Shown one piece after another: positions 15,461 to 23,127 of a stretch of DNA of 36,459 nt. The translations under genes were made by a program, and so were the position numbers. The stretch covers positions 1 through 36,459 of the forward strand of contig JAEZLW010000004.1 in the NCBI GenBank assembly GCA_023415145.1. Direction: 5' to 3'. Position 1 is the stretch's first letter. Each line of letters starts with the position of its first letter. The notes beneath the pieces are model-generated. The model saw nothing but the letters and a program-made list of their open reading frames with translations, did no database searches and was not told the origin of the DNA. The DNA is from Bacillota bacterium (GTDB taxonomy: Bacteria > Bacillota > Clostridia > Christensenellales > Aristaeellaceae).

Positions 15461-15682
15461 TTTCGAGAAAATGACGAAGTCATTTTCTCGAGTTTGCACG
15501 ATTCACTTGTGAGCTTTCTACGCCATCCTTCGCTTTGCTCGGCTAGCGTAAAGCTCACGGCCAGTGAATCGTGTAAGGAAAGCTTGCTACGCAAGCACCC
15601 CGCCCGACCGGCAAAGCCGGTCGAGACGATTACAATTGAAGGGGCATAGCCCCTTCAATGCATCCCCGGAGATTTGTCCGCC
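15461..15682 (+). repeat. Composite hairpin repeat, copy D (compact form)
   Basis: The cleanest copy, five helices in a row: TCGAGAAAATGAC-GAA-GTCATTTTCTCGA (15463-15491, 13 bp perfect); CACGATTCAC/GTGAATCGTG (15497-15506 / 15564-15573) with inner GTGAGCTTT/AAAGCTCAC (15509-15517 / 15550-15558); GCTTGC-TAC-GCAAGC (15582-15596); GACCGGC-AAA-GCCGGTC (15606-15622); TTGAAGGGG-CATAG-CCCCTTCAA (15636-15658). It ends with GGAGATTTGTCC and abuts the stop of the convergent VOC gene. Confidence 0.75.
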
Positions 15683-16183
15683 TTAACCATCATACGCCTT
15701 CTTTAAGGCGGCGATGTCCAGCTTTTTCATTTGCAGCAAGGCTTCCATCATCCGCTCTGATTTTTCGGGATCGGAGCCATTCATCAACTCGTTGATCTCA
15801 ATGGGAGTAACCTGCCAGGATACGCCGAATTTGTCCTTCAGCCAGCCGCACTGCTGCGCATTCGGATCGCCGCCCTCGGTCAGCTTGTCCCAGTAGTAGT
15901 CGGCTTCCTCCTGGGTATCGCAGTTGATAATGAAGGAGATGGCTTCGTTGAACGTGAAGACGGGGCCACCGTTGAGTGCCAGAAAATCCTGTCCGTCCAG
16001 TTTGAATTCCACGGTCATTACAGTGCCTTCCGCCATGCCGTGGATATCATGGCCCGCCTTGCCATAGCGGGTGATGCTGCCTATGGACGAGTTTGGAAAA
16101 ACGGACGTATAAAATCGTACCGCTTCCTCCGCCTGTGAGGCAAACCACAGGTTGGATACGATTCTTTGTATCTTGCCGGCCAT
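15683..16183 (-). CDS. VOC-family (PhnB-like) protein
   Basis: A 166-residue protein of the glyoxalase/PhnB type often labelled 3-demethylubiquinone-9 3-methyltransferase-like. Typical sequence: NLWFASQAEEAVRFYTSVFPNSSIG, VEFKLDGQDFLALNGGP, FNEAISFIINCDTQEEADYYWDKL, and CGWLKDKFGVSWQVTPI. Such proteins form dimers of beta-alpha-beta modules; the substrate is unknown and the methyltransferase label should not be trusted. The start ATG 16183 has AAAGGAGG 6 bases upstream; nine residues of a longer reading are dropped. Single gene with its own promoter. Confidence 0.88.
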   Translation of the reverse strand: MAGKIQRIVSNLWFASQAEEAVRFYTSVFPNSSIGSITRYGKAGHDIHGMAEGTVMTVEFKLDGQDFLALNGGPVFTFNEAISFIINCDTQEEADYYWDKLTEGGDPNAQQCGWLKDKFGVSWQVTPIEINELMNGSDPEKSERMMEALLQMKKLDIAALKKAYDG

Positions 16184-16251
16184 ATTTTGCCTCCTTTTCA
16201 TGATAGCCATTCATAGGATTAACCCGAAGACCCCAGGGAAAAGCCCTGCTG

Positions 16252-16280
16252 ATAATATACCAGAAAAAGCCGATGATCAA
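16252..16280 (-). promoter_or_regulatory. Promoter of the VOC gene
   Basis: Minus strand: TTGATC (16275-16280), 17-bp spacer, TATTAT (16252-16257). Confidence 0.5.
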
Positions 16281-16297
16281 ACAGGAGGCAAGGAAAG

Positions 16298-16338
16298 CCA
16301 AAAGCCCTCCCGGATAATGTCTCCGGAAGGGCTTTTGG
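16298..16338 (-). terminator. Terminator of the ferritin-like gene
   Basis: CCAAAAGCCCT-CCGGA pairs with TCCGG-AGGGCTTTTGG, a long stem with one interruption. The stem's own TTTT and a short pyrimidine tract follow on the minus strand. Confidence 0.6.
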
Positions 16339-16357
16339 ATTATTTGGCGTTGGTTGC

Positions 16358-16999
16358 TTAGTTCCCGGGCAGCGCTGTGCAGCTTCCGCCGCAGACGGGG
16401 CATGTTTCGCTGTTACCCTGCATTCTGTTTTGGCGGCCACGCTCTGCCATCCGGCGGTTGATCATACCTCCGCGGCCCATGCCACTGCCCATACCGCGAC
16501 CCATACCGCTGCGCTGTGATACGCGGAGGAAGGCGTTTTGATGGTTCTGGGATCTGGTCTTTAGCGCAGTGAATACGGTACGCAGGCTGTCGGGCAGGTT
16601 ATCCTGAGCAAGGAAGGAATCATACAGGCCGGTGCTTTTCTCCGCCAGCAATGCGGCGGCGGCATGGGCTTCCTCCAAAGAGGCCGGGGCTTTCAACTGG
16701 CCGGCAAAAGTGTTCTCAGGCACGGCAAAGCCATAGGCTTCCAGGAGCGCAGTCAAAGTGGCTGCATGGTTGCTTCCGGCCCACGCTGGCCTGTTCATGC
16801 GGGCTTTCGCTTGAAAAGCATCCGCCACTTGCGTGTACAGGGCCTGGGTTTCATATTCGTTTTGAAGGGCCAGGGTGAGCATTTCTTCGATGGTATAGGT
16901 CTTTTCAGGGGCGGGTGCAACCTCGGCGAAAGCCAGCACGGGGATTGTAAAGGCCAGGATCAGGGCCAATACGGCAGCCATCTTCTTTGTGGTCTTCAT
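16358..16999 (-). CDS. Secreted ferritin-like (DUF2202-type) protein with C-terminal Cys cluster
   Basis: Exported protein of 213 residues. The signal peptide (1-25, cleavage after AFA) is followed by a four-helix domain (about 34-150) with ferritin-like spacing of acids: MLTLALQNEYETQALYTQVADAF and SNHAATLTALLEAYGF, as in DUF2202 proteins. A Gly/Met/Arg-rich stretch (SGMGRGMGSGMGRGG, about 163-177), a basic segment, and CPVCGGSC near residue 201 close the protein. The cysteines and methionines suggest metal binding outside the membrane; which metal is unknown. AGAGGTGAT precedes the ATG. The gene is divergent from the two-component genes at 17189. Confidence 0.8.
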   Translation of the reverse strand: MKTTKKMAAVLALILAFTIPVLAFAEVAPAPEKTYTIEEMLTLALQNEYETQALYTQVADAFQAKARMNRPAWAGSNHAATLTALLEAYGFAVPENTFAGQLKAPASLEEAHAAAALLAEKSTGLYDSFLAQDNLPDSLRTVFTALKTRSQNHQNAFLRVSQRSGMGRGMGSGMGRGGMINRRMAERGRQNRMQGNSETCPVCGGSCTALPGN

Positions 17000-17161
17000 G
17001 AAATATCACCTCTTTCTTAATGTACAGCGGTTTTTGCTGTAACCTAACGATACCTTGAAGATATGGCAAAAGTTTGTTTTTTCAAATGAAATTCCATGGC
17101 ATGTCGCAAAGGGACATGATTGGAAGACACACTTTTGCCACAAGAGGGCGGTATGCTGTGC

Positions 17162-17167
17162 TATAAT
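17162..17167 (+). promoter_or_regulatory. Extended -10 element of the two-component operon
   Basis: TATAAT preceded by TGC (17159-17161), 21 bp before the response-regulator start. No good -35 at normal spacing is visible; TTGCCA at 17135 is 21 bp away. Confidence 0.5.
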
Positions 17168-17188
17168 GAAAGAAAAGCGGAGGGGCGT

Positions 17189-17884
17189 ATGGCGCACATA
17201 CTGATTGCGGACGATCACCGGCAGATTGCTTCCATATTGGAAGAATACGTAAAAAAAGAAGGCCATACGCCCCATGTGGCATCGGATGGCCAGGAAGCGC
17301 TGGATTTGTTTTCAAGCATCAGTCCGGATGCGGTGCTGTTGGATGTGATGATGCCCAAGCTGGATGGATTTGCGGTCTGCCGGGAGATTCGAAAAACCTC
17401 CACCGTTCCCATCATCATGATCACGGCCAGAGGCGAGGATTTTGAGAAGATCATGGGGCTGGATATCGGTGCGGACGATTACATTGTCAAGCCCTTTTCG
17501 CCGGGGGAGGTCATGGCCCGCATCCGTGCCGTGTTGCGCCGGATTGACAAGGCCCAGGGAACACCCAAACAGACTTTTTCCTTTTCGAACCTTTTCATCC
17601 GCCTGGACGATTATACTGTGCACGTGGATGGACGGGAGGTGGCGCTGACCAAAAAGGAACTGGAAATCCTGTGGACGCTGGCCACCCACAAAAACAAGGT
17701 TTTTTCACGGGATAACCTGCTGGAAAGCTTGTGGGGATACGATTATTTCGGCGACAGCCGCACGGTGGATTCCCATATCAAGCGGCTTCGGTCCAAGCTG
17801 GAGCCCTTTCATCCCAAAGGCTGGGAGATTCGTACCATCTGGGGCGTAGGGTACAAGTTTGAGGTGAAGACGGATGAAAAATAG
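17189..17884 (+). CDS. OmpR/PhoB-family response regulator
   Basis: A 231-residue DNA-binding regulator. Receiver domain 1-120 with the acidic pair in IADDH, phosphate acceptor Asp52 in VLLDVMMP, ITARGE and the Lys of DDYIVKPF; winged-helix domain about 128-228 with TKKELEILWTLATHKNKVFSRDNLLESLWGYDYFGDSRTVDSHIKRLRSKL. It is phosphorylated by the kinase encoded 3', whose start lies inside its last codons. I chose ATG 17189, just after GCGGAGGGG; the longer reading crosses the -10 box. Targets are unknown, but the divergent ferritin-like gene is a natural candidate. Confidence 0.93.
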   Translation: MAHILIADDHRQIASILEEYVKKEGHTPHVASDGQEALDLFSSISPDAVLLDVMMPKLDGFAVCREIRKTSTVPIIMITARGEDFEKIMGLDIGADDYIVKPFSPGEVMARIRAVLRRIDKAQGTPKQTFSFSNLFIRLDDYTVHVDGREVALTKKELEILWTLATHKNKVFSRDNLLESLWGYDYFGDSRTVDSHIKRLRSKLEPFHPKGWEIRTIWGVGYKFEVKTDEK

Positions 17885-19304
17885 GATTGCGCTCAAGCTC
17901 ATGGCCTGCTTTGCGGCAGCTTTGCTGGTCTTTGCGCTGCTCATCGGCGCACTGTTTCAGACGCTGTTCACGCGCCATACCTTAACTGTTCAAAAGGAAG
18001 AGCTGAAGCAGCGGGCCGAGGCCATGGCCAGGACGCTGACCTCCTATCTTGACAGCCCGGTCCTCAGAACCATGATGGGCGGACAGGGCCGGTACGGCAT
18101 GTATCTGCGCATGCTGAATGATATCGCCATGACGGATGTGTGGATCGTCGATGAGGACCTGCAGCTATTGACGGCGCGGCAAAGGCCAGCGCTACCGCCT
18201 GTGTACAGCGATCTGCCCGAGGATGCGGAAACGTTGGTGGCTCAGGTGTTTGAAGGAAAAATTCCCTTCAGCGAGGGGTTCAGCAGTTTGCTGGGAGCAC
18301 CCACCCTGACAGTCGGCGCGCCGATTTACATTGGCGAAAAGGTGGTTGGTGCGCTACTTATTCATGATGCCGTATCGGGCATGCGGGAGGCCTCAGACCA
18401 GGGGATGAAAATACTTTTGTACAGCACAGGCGCAGCGCTGCTGATATCGGTGATCCCTGCACTGCTGATGTCCGTGGCGTTTGCCAGGCCGCTGAACCGC
18501 ATGAAAATAACAGCCCAGCTATTGGCCGAGGGAGAGTATGACATTAAGACCGGCGTCAGTCAAAAGGATGAGATCGGCAAGCTGGCCAGGGCTATCGATA
18601 TATTGAGCGTGAAGCTTGGACAAGCGCAGAAGGAAAGAGAACAGCAGGAGCAGTTGCGCAGGGATTTCCTGGCCAATGTGTCCCATGAGCTGCGCACGCC
18701 AGTTGCCGTATTGCGCGGCTCCCTGGAGGCACTCAATGACGGCGTGGTGACCGAGCCCAATCAAGTGGAAAGTTATCACCGACAGATGCTGAAGGAAACC
18801 CAGGGATTGCACCGGCTGGTGAACGATCTGATGGACTTAAGCCGCCTGCAAAGCGCAGAATTCTCCATGGAGAGTTCCGTGATCAGCATGAACGAGGTAC
18901 TTTCGGACGCGCTGCGCAGCGCCGGGCAGATGGCCGGAGAGAAAGAAATACGAATCCTGCGGAATTTCCCCTCCGAACCTGTGATGTTTCACGGCGATTA
19001 CGGACGGCTTAAGCAAATGTTTTTAATTGTGCTGGACAATGCGGTCAAGTTTTCGCCTTCGGGCAGTACGGTGCATGTGAAGCTTACAGATAAGGAAGCA
19101 TCGATCCGTGATGAAGGCCCCGGCATCGGTCCTGATGAGCTGCCCTACATTTTCGAACGCTTTCGCAAGGGAAGAGCAGAGGAAAACCGCCAGGGCTCCG
19201 GTCTGGGCCTGGCTATTGCCAGGCAGATCGCCAACCGTCACGCCATGCAAATAAACGTACATAGCACGCCGGGAGAAGGCACGGCATTTGTGTTCAGGTG
19301 GTGA
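17874..19304 (+). CDS. HAMP-domain sensor histidine kinase
   Basis: Membrane histidine kinase of 476 residues, partner of the preceding regulator (11-bp overlap, so translationally coupled). Two membrane helices (about 8-30 and 180-203) enclose an extracytoplasmic sensor of about 150 residues (TMMGGQGRYGMYLRMLND). HAMP follows (204-256), then HisKA with His271 in NVSHELRTPVAVL, and HATPase_c with LDNAVKFSPSGS, DEGPGIG, FERFRKG and GSGLGLAIARQ. All catalytic motifs are intact. The stimulus cannot be read from the sequence. Confidence 0.93.
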   Translation: MKNRIALKLMACFAAALLVFALLIGALFQTLFTRHTLTVQKEELKQRAEAMARTLTSYLDSPVLRTMMGGQGRYGMYLRMLNDIAMTDVWIVDEDLQLLTARQRPALPPVYSDLPEDAETLVAQVFEGKIPFSEGFSSLLGAPTLTVGAPIYIGEKVVGALLIHDAVSGMREASDQGMKILLYSTGAALLISVIPALLMSVAFARPLNRMKITAQLLAEGEYDIKTGVSQKDEIGKLARAIDILSVKLGQAQKEREQQEQLRRDFLANVSHELRTPVAVLRGSLEALNDGVVTEPNQVESYHRQMLKETQGLHRLVNDLMDLSRLQSAEFSMESSVISMNEVLSDALRSAGQMAGEKEIRILRNFPSEPVMFHGDYGRLKQMFLIVLDNAVKFSPSGSTVHVKLTDKEASIRDEGPGIGPDELPYIFERFRKGRAEENRQGSGLGLAIARQIANRHAMQINVHSTPGEGTAFVFRW

Positions 19305-19364
19305 CAATGCAGGCATATACAATGCATCATCCATTTCAATGTGTCTCATGCATCATTGTAATTG

Positions 19365-19394
19365 TTGACATTTATTGCTTCTTTCCACTATACT
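19365..19394 (+). promoter_or_regulatory. Promoter of the PAS kinase gene
   Basis: Perfect TTGACA (19365-19370), 18-bp spacer, TATACT (19389-19394), about 50 bp before the TTG start. Confidence 0.8.
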
Positions 19395-19442
19395 GACATA
19401 CAGATTGTTCTTATTTTATTGAATTCATAGTGGAGGCTTCCT

Positions 19443-21820
19443 TTGGATACGCGCATGCGTTTTGGCAAGATTGTCGTATTCTTTTATGTTCTGTGCATAT
19501 TGGCCTTGCTGCTGGCAGAGAATGACCTGGTTTATGAGAATGATACGCTTCTTCTTTTTTGCAACATCATTTTTACAGGCCTCATCCCCATTATTATCGC
19601 GATTGTTGCTGGCTACGCCTATGTGCAAAACAGCGGTGTCAATGCGCTGTTTATGAGTTGCGGCATGTTGGTCATCGGCCTTGGGTCGGCCATTACGGGT
19701 GCCTTTAATCTTCGTCCCGAATCCGCCAACATATCGGTGACGATGTACAACGCCTGTGCGTTCTTTGGCGCTGTCTTTCAGTTTGCCGCATCCGAGAAAG
19801 CATATCTTTTACGGTCGGAAAAGGGCAAATATCGCATACTAAAACTGGTGCTGGCTTTTTCCGGAGTGTGCCTGTTGGTGATGGGCCTTATGGTTGCCGC
19901 CTTGAATGGATGGACGCCTCCGTTTGTTGACCAGGAAGGATCTACAAGGCTCAGGGACGCGGTGCTTTGGCTGGCCATTGCTTTCTTTTTTAGCGCATAC
20001 CTGCAAATGAACAGGCAGTATAAAATTTACACGGCAGAATACTTGTTTTGGTATGCCCTTTCCCTTTTGTTGATAGCGCTTGGATTAACGGCCGTCTGTG
20101 TATCGGGAAGACCGGAAACCGCCCTTGGCTGGGCTGGAAGGTCTGCCCAGTATATGGGTGCTGTCTGTGCGCTCATTTCCATCTCCTATGCGGCTTATAC
20201 GGCAAAAAAGTGCAGCAGCTTACTGCCTGCCATCATGGCTGATTTCTTTGCCGGTGACAAGGATAACTATATCAGCCTCGCGGAACATGCTGCCGTAGCA
20301 GTCATCACGGCGGATAAGGCAGGCCGGATATTTTTTGTCAATTCTGCCGCTGCCCGGTTGTTGCATTATGAAAAAAAGGAACTGTTCCGAACCTCGTTTT
20401 TCGGGATGCTTCCAGAGCCTTACGGGAGCCTTATCCGGCGGGATTTTGACGGTTATGCCACCGGCAGAACAAGCGAGCTTGCGACGCCTGTGGAAATGGA
20501 GATCACCGGCAAGGAAGGTGATCATGTTCCCGTTGAAATTGCAGCGGCATATCATGCGCTGTCTGCCGGGTTCGCCTGCACTTACATTCTCTATGATATG
20601 TCCGAGCGCAAGCAGGCAGCAAAGGCCCTGCTTCAAAAGGAAACGCTTCTTCAGGCCATCCTTGAGGGCACCGAGGATCCCGTTTTCCTCAAGGATGCCA
20701 AAAGCACAATCCTGATGGGCAACAGGGCGTTAAGCCTGGCCATGGGCATGCCCCTGGAGCAGATCATCGGCAAAACGGATGCGCAGGTATTTGCAGATCA
20801 TGAAATGGCAAGGCAGCTCATGGAGAATGACATGCGCATCCTTGCATCCGGTACGCCACAGTCATTGGAGGAGGTTGTTCCGACGCCTGAGGGAGTAAGA
20901 ACGTATCTGTCCACCAAAACGCCGTGGCTGAATGAAAGAGGGGAATCTCAGGGAATCATTGGGATTGCCCATGATATCTCACAGAGAAAGGCGATGGAGA
21001 CAGAACTTCGCCGCAAGTCGGTGGAATTGGAGGAAAAGAACAAGCTCATTACCGACTTTTTCATCAACATCTCCCACGAGTTCAAAACCCCTTTGTCCAT
21101 CATTGTGCTTTTGACTGATTTGCTGGCGCAGGCATCAGGGCCTGCCCATTTGGAAAGCGACGACAATGCCCGGTATGTGAAAATGATGCGGGTAAACGCC
21201 TACCGGTTAAGGCGGCTGGTGAACAATCTGCTGGACATTACAAAGCGGATGCCGGTTTCATGGAGCCTCAGTGGGAGCATACGGATGTGATTGCGCTAGT
21301 CAAAAGCATTGTGTCATCCACAGAAGCCTATTTCAAGCAAAAAGGGCTTACGCTTCATTACTTCTGCAGCACAGAAAAGCTGCATATGTCTACCGACAGC
21401 CAAATGCTGGAAAGGATTCTTATGAATCTTTTGTCCAACGCCATGAAACACACGCCTCCGGGAGGCGCTGTTCAAGTGGACTGCCGGCTGCATGACGGCA
21501 TGCTGATTATCACCGTGACAGACAATGGTGAGGGTATCCCAGAAGAAATGAAAAATATCATTTTTGACCGCTTCCGGCAGGTAAATACCTCTCTGGCACG
21601 AACAAGCGAAGGCTGCGGGATAGGCCTATCCATCTGCAAGGCCTTGACGGAGTTGATGGGTGGGAGGATTTCTTTTCAAAGCAGTGTTGGAGCCGGCAGC
21701 GCGTTTTCCGTGATACTGCCGGTGTTGCACCTTACAGATGCCGGCTATGCTGCCGACTTGAGCGGCATGGGTTTGGAAAGCCGTGTTCAAATGGAACTAT
21801 CCGATATCGACTTTGGTTAG
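19443..21820 (+). pseudogene. PAS-domain sensor histidine kinase, split by a frameshift
   Basis: Frame 1 (19443-21290) encodes 615 residues: about seven to eight membrane helices (1-255, MASE3-like sensing region), two PAS domains (about 275-390 and 400-515) and HisKA with His545 in NISHEFKTPLSII. Near 21243-21248, after LLDITK, this frame runs into unrelated residues and stops at 21290. The other frame resumes at GAT 21248 with DAGFMEPQWEH and carries the whole ATPase domain to 21820: LMNLLSNAMKHTPPGG, DNGEGIPEE, FDRFRQVN, GCGIGLS. One base is missing. The TTG start has GGAGG 6 bases before it. Either a true pseudogene or a sequence error. Confidence 0.8.
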
Positions 21821-22261
21821 CCCTTTGCTGCGTCGTTTCTTATGGATGGAACGGATCTTGTCGATCAAGGTCACTGCGTCCACAGGCTTGGTCAAAAAGC
21901 CATCAGCCCCCAGTTCCATTGCACGCCTGATCAAATCATTGCTGCCGATGGCTGACAAAACAATGACAGCAGGCCTTTCGCCCTCCATTTGCGCGATATG
22001 TTCAAGAACCTGCATACCGTCCATTTGGGGCATGATGATGTCCAGCAGTACTACGTCTATTTTGGCGTGCATTATCAGGTTAAGTGCATCCAGGCCGTTG
22101 CCGGCCATTCCCGCTGGAACGATATCAGCATACTGCGCAAACAAGCGGTTGATAATGGAGGTAAGGTCTTTGTTGTCGTCTACTATCAGAACCTTGATCA
22201 GGTCGGTCGTCACGGTTTTCACTTGCTTTCGTATCAAATGATTCATATCTGGGACCATCAT
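21797..22261 (-). CDS. Stand-alone receiver-domain protein, Spo0A-receiver-like
   Basis: A 154-residue CheY-type receiver without output domain. IKVLIVDDN holds the acidic pocket, Asp74 in VVLLDIIMPQMDG is the phosphate acceptor, and FLTKPVD contains the conserved Lys. The LDIIMPQMDGMQVLEHI stretch resembles the Spo0A receiver, but the Spo0A DNA-binding half is absent. The first 20 residues are extra. ATG 22261 (or the next codon, 22258) follows AAAGGAAGTGAT. Its 3' end overlaps the 3' end of the kinase gene by 24 bp on the opposite strand, an arrangement that suggests a functional partner. Confidence 0.88.
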   Translation of the reverse strand: MMVPDMNHLIRKQVKTVTTDLIKVLIVDDNKDLTSIINRLFAQYADIVPAGMAGNGLDALNLIMHAKIDVVLLDIIMPQMDGMQVLEHIAQMEGERPAVIVLSAIGSNDLIRRAMELGADGFLTKPVDAVTLIDKIRSIHKKRRSKGLTKVDIG

Positions 22262-22356
22262 ATCACTTCCTTTATGCGCTTGGCAAGAAGAAAAGAAAAG
22301 TAGGTTTTACGTTTAACTTTCATAGATACATTGGAAAAATGCGAGGAGGGCAGCAA

Positions 22357-23124
22357 ATGTGTAACAGTCAATGGTATGATGCATTCTATCTTGCAGTGGA
22401 AAGAAGCAAGGCTTACTCTTCCTACTGTGAGCAGGCATTCGGACGGGATTTTTCCCAGCAGGGCTTTTGTGACATGAGGCAAATAAGCTTTATGCTGGAC
22501 AAGGTGCAGTTGCAGCCGGGGCAAAGCGTGCTGGATATTGGCTGCGGCAACGGAAAACTGTTGGAGTACATTGCTGATGCCTATTGCGCTGTGTGCCATG
22601 GTATTGATATATCCGCCGCTGCCATCGTTTCTGCGAAGCGGCGGACGGCCGGTAAGGCAGAAAGCTTGTTTTTTCAGGAAGGCAGCATAAACAGCATGCA
22701 ATACACGAAACAGAGCTTTGATGCAGTCATCTCTATCGACACGCTATACTTTGCTGATGATATGAGAAAGACGCTTCGGGAAATCCTCAGCTTCATCAAG
22801 CCCGGCGGATGCTTTGCCGCCTTTTTCAGCGAGTTCCGGTTTTCACAAAGTGATCCGCTGGACAAACTGACAATGGATGGCACGGGACTTGCCGCGGCAT
22901 TGAGGGAAGAACAAATCGCCTATGACGCATATGACTTTGCAAAAAGCCACTATGAAATCATGCGCCGTAAAAGAATTGTCTTAACTTCCCTGAAACCGGC
23001 GTTTGAGCAGGAGAAGACAGAAATACTCTACGAAAATGCGTTTACCGAATCGATTGATGAGGGGGTGAGCTTCGGGGATTTTCAAAAGTTCAGCAGCAGG
23101 TATTTGTACATGATCAAAAAGTAA
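22357..23124 (+). CDS. Class I SAM-dependent methyltransferase
   Basis: A 255-residue Rossmann-fold methyltransferase. Motif I is SVLDIGCGNGK (about 57-67), followed by HGIDISAAAI for adenosyl ribose binding, SFDAVISIDTLYFADD (motif II/post-II) and IKPGGCFAAFF. The N-terminus (CNSQWYDAFYLAVERSKAYSSYCEQAFG) resembles methyltransferases acting on small molecules; the substrate is unknown. I chose ATG 22357 because GAGGAGGG lies 6 bases before it; the ATG at 22339 would place that site inside the coding region. Divergent from the receiver gene. Confidence 0.88.
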   Translation: MCNSQWYDAFYLAVERSKAYSSYCEQAFGRDFSQQGFCDMRQISFMLDKVQLQPGQSVLDIGCGNGKLLEYIADAYCAVCHGIDISAAAIVSAKRRTAGKAESLFFQEGSINSMQYTKQSFDAVISIDTLYFADDMRKTLREILSFIKPGGCFAAFFSEFRFSQSDPLDKLTMDGTGLAAALREEQIAYDAYDFAKSHYEIMRRKRIVLTSLKPAFEQEKTEILYENAFTESIDEGVSFGDFQKFSSRYLYMIKK

Positions 23125-23127
23125 CGG

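Noticed and set aside
15683..16183. Ubiquinone methyltransferase
   Set aside because: The name often given to this family is historical; the sequence is a VOC fold without a SAM-binding motif.
21240..21260. Programmed -1 frameshift in the PAS kinase
   Set aside because: No X-XXY-YYZ slippery heptamer or obvious stimulating pseudoknot is seen; a plain deletion is simpler.
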